Below are positions 32,067-43,680 of a stretch of DNA of 64,000 nt, in pieces (the stretch's first letter is position 1; each line of letters starts with the position of its first letter). The position numbers were made by a program, and so were the translations under genes. The notes beneath the pieces are model-generated. The model did no database searches. It was not told the origin of the DNA and saw only the letters and a program-made list of their open reading frames with translations. The DNA is from Trogon surrucura (lineage: Eukaryota; Chordata; Aves; Trogoniformes; Trogonidae), in NCBI GenBank assembly GCA_020746105.1, contig JAJGST010000005.1, positions 62,001 through 126,000 of the forward strand, in the 5' to 3' direction.

Positions 32067-33515
32067 ATGATTAAGTTTGGGTTTTTGTTTATCTTGCAGT
32101 ATATGGTGGTGGATATGTTGAAAGAAACTGGATCGTTACAAACCCAGGCCCAAGTCCAGACAACCCGAACTTTGGAAAGAGAGAAACGAAACATTGATTC
32201 TGATCAGGTAATCTCGATACCAAAGGAAGCCGAGGAAGAAAATTTGGTGATAGGACTATTTAAAGGGTTCGTGAATTTGCAAAATGTGTCACAGATTACA
32301 GCCTGTTTGCCAATACCTCAAGCAGTGGGAGAACCTATCCCATGGGGCATTTTAACGATGAACCTATCCGTCGTAGGAAGAAATGAGACCACTCATTGTG
32401 AACAAAAACCTGTAACTGATTAGCAAGAAAAGGTGGATTATATTAGAAAACAATGGAAAAGCCCAGGAAAAAGAGTTGATGGCTATAAACTGTTAAATTA
32501 CCAATACACTCCTATTAGGCTAAGATGTTGAGTGGTGCAGATATGATGAACCTACAAGTGGTGCTTTGAGTGGGAAGGATCAAGACTCGTAGAAGACAAA
32601 TTTGTGATGGACAAAGGTACTACTGCAAGGGAAAAAGAAAAAGTAGTAGTTCCCTGGTGGCAATGTACCCAAGTACATAATTGTGCCACAATTAACTCAG
32701 CGATCCAAAGGATCCCTCATTTGCTGGCAACCTTAAAATATAGATGCTTATGCAGAAGATAGGAAAGTTCCTTGAATAAGACCTCCCCTTTTAGAATTAG
32801 TTGTCGAAGGTGCACAATTCCAAGTCCTGGACATTTAGTCTGGGCCTTGAGCGATGGTACGTGGACATCCCATCTACCCTTGGACGGAAAAGTTAGGTAG
32901 ATTACTTTAGGACTGCCTACACTATGTCCAATATGGAAAAAGTCTCCCTTGAAAGGCATTCAGGAAAATTTACAATTGACCTGAGTGAAAAGATCAGGAT
33001 TAAGAGAATAAGATGTTTGGCGTGATCCAGGAACTGGGGTAAAGATTGGATGGGCATTAGAGTCCCTTTGAAATCCTAGAGCATCCTGTAGAAACAGAGA
33101 ATGGCTGTATTGATTAACTAGACAAGTTGAACGGCTGGCAAATGTGACACGAAAAGGATTTAGACAAACAAATATACAGTTACAAGCTACCTCTAATATG
33201 ACTTTGCAAAATCGAATGACCCTGGATATGTTATTATTAAAAGAACATGGAGTGTGTGGATTCCTGAAAGATAAAATAGATCATTTCTGTGTACACATTC
33301 CAAATGTTACTGCAGATGTAAAACATGATTTGGACCAATTGAGACAAACAGAAAAAGACACACAGATAATCAGAGAAGATATGCAGACAAACTGGATTAA
33401 TAAAGTTTTTGAGGGATTGGGCCTGAACTTAAAATCTTGGGTAAGATCACTAACTGAAACACTGCTGCTAATGGGTACAGTGTTTCTTATGACCTTAATT
33501 GCCACTGTCATATGA
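32067..33515 (+). pseudogene. env: ERV envelope, broken surface part and recognisable transmembrane part
   Basis: The first frame (32067-32423) has an N-terminal hydrophobic stretch and a basic K/R-rich segment. 32424-33143 holds many stops. The transmembrane subunit (33144-33515) shows the conserved heptad and immunosuppressive-type region (LQNRMTLDMLLLKEHGVCGF), a Cys later in the loop, and a C-terminal membrane anchor (TLLLMGTVFLMTLIATVI). Env normally mediates membrane fusion; this copy is non-functional. Confidence 0.8.
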
Positions 33516-33706
33516 AGAAAGAATTCGAAAGGGGAACCAACTGGACTCGAAGAATTGGGACAACAGTGTCAAGACAACATGATCCACCACCATATAACCC
33601 ACCATCATATGACAATTCTGGTTTTGAATCTATTGAGGTAACAAATGTATAAGTTACCTACGTAGAAGTATTGGAATATGATGACCAATACTTTCAAAGG
33701 GGGCAA

Positions 33707-34327
33707 TGTTGTACTCAAATTTAAGTTTTAAAGAGCTAATTGCTCAATGAATACTATTCACTATTTTAATTAAATTAGTTTGTTGATAAGGAGAAGAAAT
33801 ACACAAAACTTCACTTATGCTATGAAATCACAGGCGCAGGCCTTATGAAAATGGCTGGAGCTAGAGCTGTTACAAGTTGCAAAACTGGCAGGGAATGTTT
33901 TGTACTTGGCAAAGCCAGATCTGTAGCACTGCACCTGCACCTTAACAATACCAGTATATTTCACTTAGACAGATCAATATACGCAGGTGTGCCTCCCTAT
34001 TCCTTGTGTGCCCTGTGATCAAATGTGGTCTCACTGCAACGACCAACGATTGTATAGAAATAAAATATATTAATATTAATAGGTGCTGAACCAATCATTA
34101 TAAAGGTTAAAATTAATAGCGGGCATTGTATGCATGTTTATGTTAAAATATGTTAAAGATCATAGTTTTGCATAAAAAAAAGGTATAAATAGGCTGAATT
34201 GCTGTGATGTATCCAAAGCATCGGGTGGTTTCCAGGCTTCCCAGCGCTGCAATGAAGAAGTGCCAGCCTACCTACGTGTAGATAAGTTTTGTCGTTTTTG
34301 CGACCTTTCCCTTTGAAAACCGCAACA
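33707..34327 (+). repeat. ERV 3' LTR
   Basis: 621 bp from TGTTGTACTC to CCGCAACA, preceded by the polypurine tract AAAGGGGGCAA (33696-33706). TATAAATA at 34184-34191 marks the U3/R promoter. Confidence 0.88.
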
Positions 34328-34334
34328 TTGACGT

Positions 34335-34880
34335 TGTGTAAGAGCTCCTCATCAGAAACAAAGACTTCACTGGTGCCACGGAGAATACGAGCTCAGTTAC
34401 ACCAAACACCAGGAGGAGTTTCCCCTCTTATCCCGTACTGTCCCTGCCACGCTCAGGTCCTCACTTGCCATGACCCCCTCTTCCCTCTCGTTGGCTCTGC
34501 ATGCCACACACGGCAGAGCATCGGCACGTCAGAGAGGGGCCCGGCAGCCCTGATTTCCCAGGGAGGAGATCCCAGAATGACAGGATCACAAAAGTACAGC
34601 TGGGGGACAGGGCTGGACCCACTGAGGGTCCTTGCAGTGCACCACTGGGGACAGGCCTCCAGTGAGACCTCGTGCCACCGACGGCCGCACTCGGGGCCCG
34701 GCTGTTCAGTTTTCAATGCACTTCACTGTCTGCTCGTCCAGCCCGTGCTGCCCCAGGTTGTCGGTGAGGATTTTATGGTAGGTGGTGTTGAAAGCCTGAC
34801 TGACATCCAGTACTCACCCACCAAGCCAGTCATGTCGTTTGAAAGGTCGATCAGGGTGTCAGACAGGAATGACATGTGAA
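34335..34880 (-). mobile_element. Old CR1 LINE remnant
   Basis: A highly diverged reversed CR1 ORF2 region; the best preserved part is around 34730-34870 (GCTGCCCCAGGTTG, GTGTTGAAAGCCTGACTGAC, CATCCAGTACTC). Coding meaning lost. Confidence 0.55.
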
Positions 34881-34966
34881 TCATCATCTGTGTTCTGGTC
34901 TCTGTGTGTCACTTGGGGTCTGGCACTTGGAGGACCATGGTGTTACGTCATTGTACACCCCTGCCA

Positions 34967-35155
34967 TGGTTCAAGCCAATAGGGAAGAAGAACCACGCTG
35001 TCTCCAGCTCACTTCTCCTCCCACTCCCATTTCCACAGTGATGTGAAGGGAGGCAATTTCAACTAGAAAGGCTCAAGGGTTTGAGATTAAGGATAGGGAG
35101 GGTGATAACCTACCATTTAAGATAACAGGCAAATAATCACAGCGACTTGGGAAGA
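34967..35155 (-). mobile_element. Fragment of an LTR related to the 1.18-kb family
   Basis: CAAGGGTTTGAGATTAAGGA followed by a TAACAGGCAAA-like segment parallels the region near 17780-17850 of the 1.18-kb LTR (CAGGGTTTGAGATAAGGACA). Much diverged and interrupted at 35156 by another LTR-like block. Confidence 0.45.
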
Positions 35156-35953
35156 TGTCGCGGGTTAGGGCTGAGTCGGTCACTAAACGCAGACAGACGC
35201 TCTCTAACCCCCTCTTTCGCCCCTAAATGGGAAGGAAAAGGGAGAGAGGCACAGAGACTTACGGGTTAGGGAAGAAAAACTAGAAAATCTTTAACGAAAC
35301 AATAGTGGAAATAATAATTAAATGGTAAAAATAAAGAAACTATGTACAACTATATAGAAGCCTGATATCCAACCCAACTCCCACCCGGATATCAATCCCC
35401 ACTGATGCTGCAGAGCAGGAGGCACTGGGGAAACCCCAGGCTCAGCACCAGTGGGAGCTGCATACAGGGAGCTGGATTTGGGAACTCAGGATCCAGATCA
35501 AAAGCAGGAGATTGGACAATCGTCCCTGGACACTGGTCACTGCAGAAAAGTGCAAAAGAAGGAAGAAGGGCCGAAACTCTCGTGATCACTCCATTTATAC
35601 TAAATATGATGTATATGGGATGGAGTACTCTCCTTGGTCACCTGTCCTGTCTGTTACCCCCTGGAGGTGCAACCTTTTACTTCCCTGTGACCCCTCTTAC
35701 TACCCGGCACCCCCAGCGTGGCACACAGGAACCAGCAGTGGCCTTGGTCACTAGAGGAATAAATATAAGCAAGAGCCTTTCTGCATCCCAGTCCCAGGGA
35801 GTGACTGTAAACATCAGGTGTTATCACTGCCAGTAGCACACACTGTCTGCAAAAACATGCTGCTGACTTGGGAACGTGCAGCCTTTGAGAAGACACTAAA
35901 CTGGAAAGTAAAAATCACTAAACAACTGATTTTTTTTAGCTAAACCCAGGACA
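35156..35953 (-). mobile_element. Probable solo LTR of another ERV family
   Basis: On the minus strand it runs from TGTCCTGGGTTTAGCT to CTAACCCGCGACA (798 bp, TG...CA ends), with TATAAA near 35594-35599 in the right orientation. The flanks (GAAGA, CCAGT) do not form a duplication, so the boundaries are tentative. Confidence 0.5.
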
Positions 35954-38547
35954 CCAGTCTATATTGTGATATCTCCAGTTTGTGATATTTTCAAGATCTA
36001 TATTGTGATATCTCCAAGTTTGTTCTGGGGTGGATACCTGTCTGTACTGGGAGAGGCCTGGGGAGTCTAGTTTGTGCAGTGAGGGATCCTGAGCCCCTGT
36101 GCAATTGTCAGCTCACCTCCTTTGAGCTAAATAGACTCAGTTCTGTTCAGCAACTCTTACTTTCCAGCTCAGTCTCTCCCCAGAGGCGGCCCTTTCTGAA
36201 GGGAACAGCGTGTCTGTGCAGACAGTGCCTGCTGCTGGAGGGGAGAACGCTGGTGTCTGCAGTCACTGCCAGGGCTGGGGGTGCAGAAAGGCTCTGGCTG
36301 CTCCTGGCTCCTGGAGTGACCGAGGCCACTGCTGGATCTCACGTGGATCTCATGTTCTCTTGCTGAACTATAGCCTGTACTCCCCTGTTTTTGCTGACAA
36401 GCAAGGTCTGCAGTCCTGAGGCACCTCGTGCCTGTTTATCTCGCAGTAGCCTTGCATCCTGTTCTTGCAGAGAAGTCCCACTCAAAGCATTAGAACGTGT
36501 GAACTTATTGATCTCACAATGCATTTATTATATAGTTCATTGCTGCTGCTTGTTAGAAGACTTTTAGCTAGTAAATTTCCATTAGGCTCTCCCTTCGCCA
36601 GAGATCATAATGTGAAGCTGAAAGATGCTGGACATGGTGTGAAGCCAAAGGCAAGAGTAGCAGTTGCTTTCAGAGAGAAGAGGTACTCTTCTCTACTAAT
36701 ATTTACTAGGAAAATATACCTAATTATATCAATCTTTTATTTTCTGTTTTGTAGTAATGTCATTCTTATCATTATTTTCACAGTAATTATAGAAAATGTT
36801 AATAATACAAACACCAATATAAAAATATAATTAATTACATTCATATTTATTACTCATATGAAATTATCCCCTATCTAGTAGAGAAACGAGAACAATATTC
36901 TTTCAAGTCTATTCTCTAATATTTGCACTAATTTTTATCGATGGATGTGTTGTAAATTTTAACTTCCAGTTAATCAATTAGTGTAAATATGAATAAGATT
37001 AATTAGCTCTCAGTTGCTTTTTGTCAGTTCTTAAATAATTACATGAATCCTTACTGATGGAACTCCATTGAAAAAGTAATAGTAAATTGGCTTCTGATGC
37101 TGCTCCAGTGTTCCCAGTGTGTCTCCCAACCCATCCCCTTTCAGATGTGGTGTACCAGTAAATAATGATGTTCCCCAGTAACTTCACGACCACTATTTTG
37201 CCTGTGATACCACATACTTGATTTCTTTAATCCTTTATGTATTTTCGGTTGTCCAGGCTACAATGACAATCTCTAAAATCATGTTTTCAACAGGCTTATT
37301 CAGAAAAATGCACTTTCCATTATCTCTAATTCTGATCCCCTTTGTTCTTTCAGATGCCTGTCACCTACGCTGCTGCTTTCAACCTCAGGGAGTAAAAGCC
37401 AACCTGTTACAACAGGCTCATTGTCTCCTTGGCAAATTCTTTCATTATGTTTATATCCGCCTGTTTGTATCTACCTGTTGAAAACTTTTCTCATAAGATT
37501 AAGCCTTGTACAAAATCAACCTCCTTAGAGGCAGCTTGTAATAAGCATATAGTGACAGAGTGTGGTTTAGTGTTTACGAAACTTTATCATCCCTTAATTT
37601 TCTTTCTTTAGAAAACTCTGCTGTGCCTGTGTGCAGCCAGTTCTCTGAGGACAAAAGGTGGGACATGGTGTAATGGAGCTGTAACATCCAGCTGCAGAGA
37701 TCAGGGGAGAAGTCTGATGTAAGAACAGTGATGGAAGTGCCAGGGGGACAATGTCAGAAATGGTGGGGTTGGGGGGGTGAGGAGCAAGGTTGTCCATATA
37801 GTGATGGACCTCAAAGGGACAATTTCTCCTGCTGGTCCAGACCTCCTGAGGAGACAGTCAGGAGCATTGTCACTTGGAGGGTGCTTCCAAAATCTCTTCT
37901 CTAAAATTAAAAGTTTTAAAATAGTCACTTTAAAATAAAAAATCTTTTTTATTATGTGCACTTCCCCGTTAACTAAACTATGAAACAGCTCCAATTAGCT
38001 GTACAAGTCTTGAAGAAAACTACAAGGAGATAACCAGCTCTGCGGTGCATTTGGAGCTCATTACAGGAACCTCACAGGTACTCACAGAAGACTGAAGAAA
38101 CATCTCAAGAAGTCCAAGTCAGAAGCAAAACTCTCAGTACCTGGAAGTATTAATCGGTCCCAGGGAAGCTTGTTACTGACAAAGGCTCCCCAGGGGCTCG
38201 TTAGAGCAGCTCACTGGAGGCCATGATTGCAGGCAGGCTGTGATCCTTCAGCTCTCAGGACCTCCTCACCCAACCCCAGGCAGAACTCCACATTCTCCTG
38301 CCACTCTCTGCCAGAAGAGTCAACTTCCCATGTGGGTCCAGACGTGGGGTCTTGTCAGTGCCAGAGCCCCAGGACCCCACAGTTTCTCCAGCAGAGGTAT
38401 CTGTAGTGCTTGGCAAAGCCTCATGCTCTTCTCTTGTGACAGACACCCCAGTAAATCTCATTCAGTTCAGACAAATATTAAAAGATGACCAAGTAGATCT
38501 TCAGCCCCTGAGGAACTTGAGAAACCTGAGAAACCTGGAGTTCTTTG
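35954..38547. other. Non-coding; short repeats
   Basis: Contains a duplicated CTATATTGTGATATCTCCA (35960 and 35998), a block at 36200-36340 that is an inverted diverged copy of 35740-35870, and AT-rich unique-looking DNA at 36540-38000. No gene recognised. Confidence 0.5.
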
Positions 38548-38720
38548 GGGGCGGGTTAGCTCACTCAGCTAGAGCATGGTGCTCATAACACCAAGGTCAC
38601 GGGTTCGATCCCCATTCGGTCCCCATGTGTTGCCTGATCTAGTTGAGAGGCGTCCCTGCCATGACAGGGAGGTTGGATTAAATGATCTCTAAGGTCCCTT
38701 CCAGCCTAGGCCCTTTGTCC
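38548..38720 (+). mobile_element. tRNA-Ile-derived SINE with CR1 tail (TguSINE1-like)
   Basis: The head (38549-38624) matches tRNA-Ile(AAT): box A TTAGCTCACTCAG, box B GGGTTCGATCC (38601-38611), with the anticodon loop CTCATAA. The tail is CR1 3'-like (AATGATCTCTAAGGTCCCTTCC). SINEs of this type borrow the CR1 reverse transcriptase. The anticodon position reads CAT, not AAT, and the acceptor stem does not pair well, so this is not a functional tRNA gene. Confidence 0.85.
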
Positions 38721-41330
38721 CAGTGGTGTGGAGGCTCCAGGTAGGGTAGGAGTAGCCTGAGAGTGCCTGAAGTGTCAAGGATCATCCAGGGAGGGCAGAG
38801 AGATACCAGTAGAGCAAAAATGATGATCAGACGAGAGCAAGGTGTGGTAGCAAGGTGTACGTCTACAGGCTGCAGAGAAGAGGAGCAGGTGTGGGACACC
38901 GTAGGACAACCTGTGGTGGAGATGACAGAGGGAAGCCCCCAATGCATTGAGCTCTTCCTCCCCTTGGCTAGGGCTGTTGTCTTTGCCACTGATGCCTATG
39001 GGGAAGCACCTTGTCTTTACTGCATCAAGGTCTCATGACATCCCCTTCCCCAGTCATGACCCTGAAAGATGTTGGACCGTAGATCTGCCTTCAGGCTTGC
39101 ACATCTCCACGTCCCGCTGCCACAGGGAGAGCCCTGAGCAATGAGGTAGGGACAGGATCTGCCTTTGCAAGGGCTGGGGGTCAGGGCTTGGCTCTTTGAA
39201 TTGATGAAACACATCCAGGTTTACTCAGCATCACAGGACCTTTACCTTGCTTTTCCCCACCTGTCATCTCTGCATCAAGGTTTCTGCTCTAACTGGACGC
39301 TGGGGATGCTTTCTCAGTAGTGCCTCTCAGTGGGACCCATTAACAGTCAGGAAACTTTGAATATGACTTTGACTTCCTGAGAGGTTTGTTTAACTTTCTC
39401 TCACTCTCTGAGGATGATGAGCTCAGCAAAAAACTCATGCGAGAGAGATGTCATTAAAGTGGTGCCTTGGGCTGGTGCTGTGCTGCTGAGCTGGGTCGGA
39501 CTCCTGGGATGGAGGGAGCTGATGGCAAGCGGGCAGCGCTGCTGAGAGACAGCTCTGCTTGGGAGCAGCTCCCCTGCCAAGCGCAGCAGGGCTGAGGGCA
39601 CTCACAGTCTGTCTCTGGGAGCTTAAAGCTGGTCAGGATAGAGAGGATGCCTGAGAGTTCACTGGAGGAGAAATCGTCACAGCCCTTGACACAGTAAGTT
39701 TCTGTCTGCAAGGCAATGTGGCTGCATTTCCTGGAGGCATCTCCTAAAGATGGAATAACCAAAAGGCTGCGTGGGCTCTCTCTTCTACAAAGGAGGAGAG
39801 ATGGGTTTCCCTGCTGCCCCCCCAGCCCATGCCGGCTGCCTTCTCCCGGGGTGGCTGTGGGGGTGTGCACAGGGGGTGCAGGCAGGGGTGCCTGGGGCTG
39901 TCCTTGGAGCAGGGTCCCTGCACAGTGCCAGGGGCTGTGTGCTGGGGCAGGGACTCTGCCGCCTGCCAGGGTCAGCACTCAGCCTGCCCGGGGAGGTCCC
40001 CATGGCGCTGGGGGGCAAGATATGGGGGGAAGGAGGGACCCCGGCAAGGCAGGAAGGGTGTTTCTGCTGTTGAGAGGCTGCAGTGAGATACAGGGACACT
40101 TAGAAATCCACGTCACTGCCAGAGCAATTGCAGAGTCCTTTTGAAAAAGGACATCAAAGCAGCATTTACCTAAAAGAGGGAAGGTCTGCTTTCATTTTTT
40201 CCCTCTTGACTGGCTGAGTGGGTAGTGGGAGATGGGAATCTATTTCTCTGTTCTTGTCAGGCACCGATACCCCAGTTCCTGCCAGCACTTGTCTGAGCTG
40301 CTCCCCAGCCCCTGCCCCCAAAGTGCTGCCCCAGGGCAGGGCCCTGCTGCTGCCAGGAGGGGTCTGCAGGGCAGAGCTGAGCCCCCAGTGGGGGGGGCTC
40401 TGGGAACAGGGACAAGGAGGAGACCTGGGCACAGAGGAGCAGCTCCTGGCAGGGACAGCTCCAGGCAGCAGAGCCAGGGGCAGGGGCTGGGGGGAACCAG
40501 TCAGAGGGAGGCTGCCTTCAGGCTGCTCCTTTGTCTCCTGCCCTGCAGGTGGCTGCTGTGGGGGCTCTGCTGGGCAAGGAGCTGACTCTCTCTGGAGAAC
40601 ATCCCATCTGCAGGAACCACGAGGCTCGGCTCAGCCCAGGGTCCCCGGGAGTGCTGAGCCTTTCCCTGGGGTCACACTCTGCTCTCACAGGCCTCGGCTT
40701 CTCTTCATGAGGGGTTGTGTCCTGCTCAGTCCACCACCACTGCACCTCTGGGCTGGGATAGAGTTCACAGATCCGCCCTTTGAAACAGTGCTGCCCTGCT
40801 CTCCTCGGAGTGCAGATCTTTGTGTTACTTTAAAGGGTGGGTTTTGTGTGAAGTCATCTGCAAGGCAGCACAAGGGGAAGAGCAGGGTAGATGGGAGTAA
40901 GACTGATGGACACTGCAGCTTTCCTGGCTCTGCTCTAAGTCACAGAGAATGGAGCCCTTTTGCCTGTCCTGGCATATTCAGATATCAAAATGAGGATTTC
41001 TACCCCTAAAAAGAACAGTCATGAAAAGGGATGGGGGGAAATAGACACAAACTGAATGGTTTTTAGAACACACGAAGTCTCTCCTCTGCACCCCACGCTA
41101 TCAACAGTCATGAGTGAAGAAACTGAAATTTGCTGTTGAAGGTGGATTACACCTGACATCCCTTGTGGATGTCAGAGCTGTCACAAATCAACTCCATGTA
41201 CCCTCTGTGCAGAGCGAAGATGACTGCTCACAGCACACGCAGCCAGCACAAAAGCAGAGAAAGGAAATGCATTTTCACTGGCGGAGATTTCTGTCTAAAA
41301 ATGGATTTGTTTTGCTCAGAGGAGTGTGTA
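38721..41330. other. Upstream region of the olfactory receptor, no other gene recognised
   Basis: 2.6 kb with several GC-rich stretches (39750-40050, 40260-40700) and no domain in any frame. The 40218-41009 (+) frame of 263 codons has low complexity and no motif. Non-coding 5' exons of the olfactory receptor could lie here. Confidence 0.4.
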
Positions 41331-41947
41331 TGTATTGGGTCAGACTGAGGTGGAGTTAATCTTCCCACAGCAGCTCTCTCCGTGTTGTGTTTCTTGGAGC
41401 GGTAGCTAGAAGGGTGTTGGTAGCACCCCAGTGTTTTGGCTACTGCTAAGCGGTGCTCACACAGGACTGAGGCTGTGGTTTGTTTTTTGTTTTTTGTTTT
41501 TTTTTCCAACGGTCTCCCAGCTGCAGGTTAGGCGTGAGCAACATCTTGGGAGGGGATACAGCCGGGCCAGCTGACCCAAATTGCCCAAAGGGATATTCCA
41601 TATCATATGATGTCAGCTCAGATATAAAAGCGAGAAGGCAGAGGGAAGAGGGGGGGCATTCGCTGTTTGTGTTTGTCCTCTGGAGCAACCGCTACGCGTA
41701 TTGGAGCCCTGCTTCCTGGGAAAGCGGCCGGACATCGCCCGCCGATGGGAAGTAGAGAATAATCTTTGTTCTATTCTGCTTTGCTTCCGCACGTGGGCCT
41801 TGCTATTCCTACATTAAACTGTTTTTTATCTTTACCCACGGGCCTCTTGTTACATTTTACTTCTCCCCTGTCCATCTAAAAACGGGAGTGATAGAGCGGC
41901 TCTGGTGAGCTCCTGGCCTCCAGCCGGGGCCAAACCACCACAGTGTA
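41326..41947 (+). mobile_element. Solo LTR with 5-bp duplication, just upstream of the olfactory receptor
   Basis: The LTR spans 41331-41942 (612 bp; TGTATTGGGTCAGACTGAGG to GGCCAAACCACCACA), with GTGTA on both sides (41326-41330, 41943-41947). TATAAAAG at 41623-41630. It is of the common avian LTR type beginning TGTATTGGGTC; the 5-bp duplication suggests an ERVL-like integrase. Same orientation as the receptor gene. Confidence 0.93.
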
Positions 41948-41964
41948 TTAATATTAACCTGTGA

Positions 41965-41981
41965 TTTCCCTCTTTGGACAG
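41965..41981 (+). promoter_or_regulatory. Splice acceptor of the receptor coding exon
   Basis: TTTCCCTCTTTGGACAG, with a likely branch point (ATTAACC) at about 41953. The LTR ends only 39 bp upstream of the acceptor AG. Confidence 0.65.
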
Positions 41982-42004
41982 AGCCCTCACGGCAGAAACT
42001 GCAA

Positions 42005-42934
42005 ATGTCCAATGGCAGCTCCATCAGCCAGTTCCTGCTCCTGCCATTTGCAGACACGCGGCAGCTGCAGCTCTTGCACTTCTGGCTCTTCCTGGGCATC
42101 TACCTGGCTGCCCTCCTGGGCAACGGCCTCATCATCACCACCATCGCCTGGCACCACCACCTCCACACCCCCATGTACTTCTTCCTCCTCAACCTCTCCG
42201 TCCTTGACCTGGGCTGCATCTCCACCACTGTCCCCAAATCCATGGCCAATTCCCTCTGGGACACCACGAGCATCTCCTACACAGGATGTGCTACGCAGCT
42301 CTTTTTCCTTGTCTTTCTGTTGACTGCAGAGTTTTATCTCCTCACTGTCATGGCCTATGACCGCTACGTGGCCATCTGCCAACCCCTGCACTATGGGACC
42401 CTCCTGAGCAGCAGAGCTTGTGCCCACATGGCAGCAGCTGCCTGGACCAGTGCATTTCTCTATTCTCTCCTGCACACGGGCAATACATTTTCACTGCCCC
42501 TCTGCCAGGGCAATGCTGTGGGACAGTTCTTCTGTGAAATCGCCCAGATCGTCAAGCTCTCCTGCTCACACTCAGACTATCTCAGGGAAGTTGGACTTCT
42601 TGTGGTTAGTGTCTTAGTAGCATTTGGCTGTTTTGTCTTCATGGTGGTGTCCTATGTTTGGATCTTCAGGGCTGTGCTGAGGATCCCCTCGGAGCAGGGA
42701 CGGCACAAAGCCTTCTCCACGTGCCTCCCTCACCTGGCCGTGGTCTCCCTGTTTCTCAGCACTGGTATCTTTGCCAATCTGAAACCCCCCTCCATCTCCT
42801 CCCCATTGCTGGACCTAGTGGTGTCAGTCCTGTACTCGGTGGTGCCTCCAGCAGTGAACCCCCTCATCTACAGCCTGAGGAACCAGGAGCTCAAGGATGC
42901 TCTGAAGAAACTGTTGACTGGATGTTTTACATAA
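42005..42934 (+). CDS. Olfactory receptor, family 14 type, intact
   Basis: 309 residues, one coding exon, no defects. An N-terminal glycosylation site (NGS at residues 3-5), the TM1 Asn (LLGNGLI), LHTPMYFFLLNLSVLDLG at the TM2 start, MAYDRYVAICQPLHY after TM3, HKAFSTC before TM6 and PPAVNPLIYSLRNQE in TM7 are all present, as in functional seven-helix odorant receptors that couple to G-olf in sensory neurons. The sequence style is that of the OR14 (gamma-c) group expanded in birds. A splice acceptor (TTTCCCTCTTTGGACAG, ending 41981) lies 23 bp before the ATG, as is usual for receptors with non-coding leader exons. AATAAA signals at 42937 and near 43033. Confidence 0.95.
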   Translation: MSNGSSISQFLLLPFADTRQLQLLHFWLFLGIYLAALLGNGLIITTIAWHHHLHTPMYFFLLNLSVLDLGCISTTVPKSMANSLWDTTSISYTGCATQLFFLVFLLTAEFYLLTVMAYDRYVAICQPLHYGTLLSSRACAHMAAAAWTSAFLYSLLHTGNTFSLPLCQGNAVGQFFCEIAQIVKLSCSHSDYLREVGLLVVSVLVAFGCFVFMVVSYVWIFRAVLRIPSEQGRHKAFSTCLPHLAVVSLFLSTGIFANLKPPSISSPLLDLVVSVLYSVVPPAVNPLIYSLRNQELKDALKKLLTGCFT

Positions 42935-43680
42935 GCAATAAACTGACATTTTTCTCCTGCACAGCTGTTACAGTGTGATCCAGTGCAAACCCAGCCTGTC
43001 ATCTCTATTTTCTGTCGGTGTTTTATTTGTAATAAAGTTTTTATGCCCTTTCTAATTCATGCTCTGCCTTTATTTTCTGAAGAGTTCTTTGCAAATGAGG
43101 AGCTGTACTCCCTGTGTGTTTCGACAAACTAAAGGGCCCTGCCTTCCTCCACTCCACTCTCCCTTGCTCTCTCCACTCCCATCCTCTTCTCCTGAGCCCC
43201 TGTGCTGGGGTGAGGCCTGGGGGCTCTGGCAGCTTGGTCCTGCGGTGTGGCCGTGCTGTGACCGCGGGCAGGTACGGCCCACGGGCACTTCTGGCACAGA
43301 GCTGGCCTCTGTAAGAGCAGCTTCATCATGAAAGGTCATTTCCTCAGGCCAGTTCCTGGTCTTTTTCCAAAGTTTCTCTCACGTACATGCCCAAGAAAGC
43401 AGCCCACCCATGAAAACACCAGCGTACAGCTAAACTGTGTGAGTGTCCATGGTGGGGGCACACAGCAATGTCCTCGCCCAGCCAGGCCTTCTGGAACATC
43501 CCTGGAGGACCAGCAGGGCTGGGTCTGGTATTAGAAGCCTTGGGGAGGGTAGGGACTAGTCCCTGCCCACTGAACAAAAGGCCAAAAAGGGTAAGTCTTT
43601 GTTAAAAGTCAAGCACTTAAAAGGGCTGTAAACTATTCTGTGCATAGCTTTCGGAGAGTCTTTGTATTGTAGAGCCAATC

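Larger units (their letters stand above)
26479..34327 (+). mobile_element. Gammaretrovirus-like endogenous retrovirus (class I), defective
   Basis: A provirus with a 5' LTR remnant, primer-binding site, gag, pro, pol, env, polypurine tract and 3' LTR in the usual order. Gag capsid and a single CCHC finger, the RT/RNase H/integrase order and the transmembrane immunosuppressive-type region point to class I. All genes are interrupted by stops, frameshifts or deletions, so it cannot replicate. The 3' flank after the LTR is TTGAC; no matching 5' flank survives. Confidence 0.9.

Noticed and set aside
38549-38624. Functional tRNA gene
   Set aside because: Anticodon changed to CAT, acceptor stem mismatched, and a CR1 tail attached: a SINE head, not a tRNA gene.
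40218-41009. 263-codon plus-strand frame
   Set aside because: Low complexity, no domain, no splice support; in GC-rich DNA such frames arise by chance.
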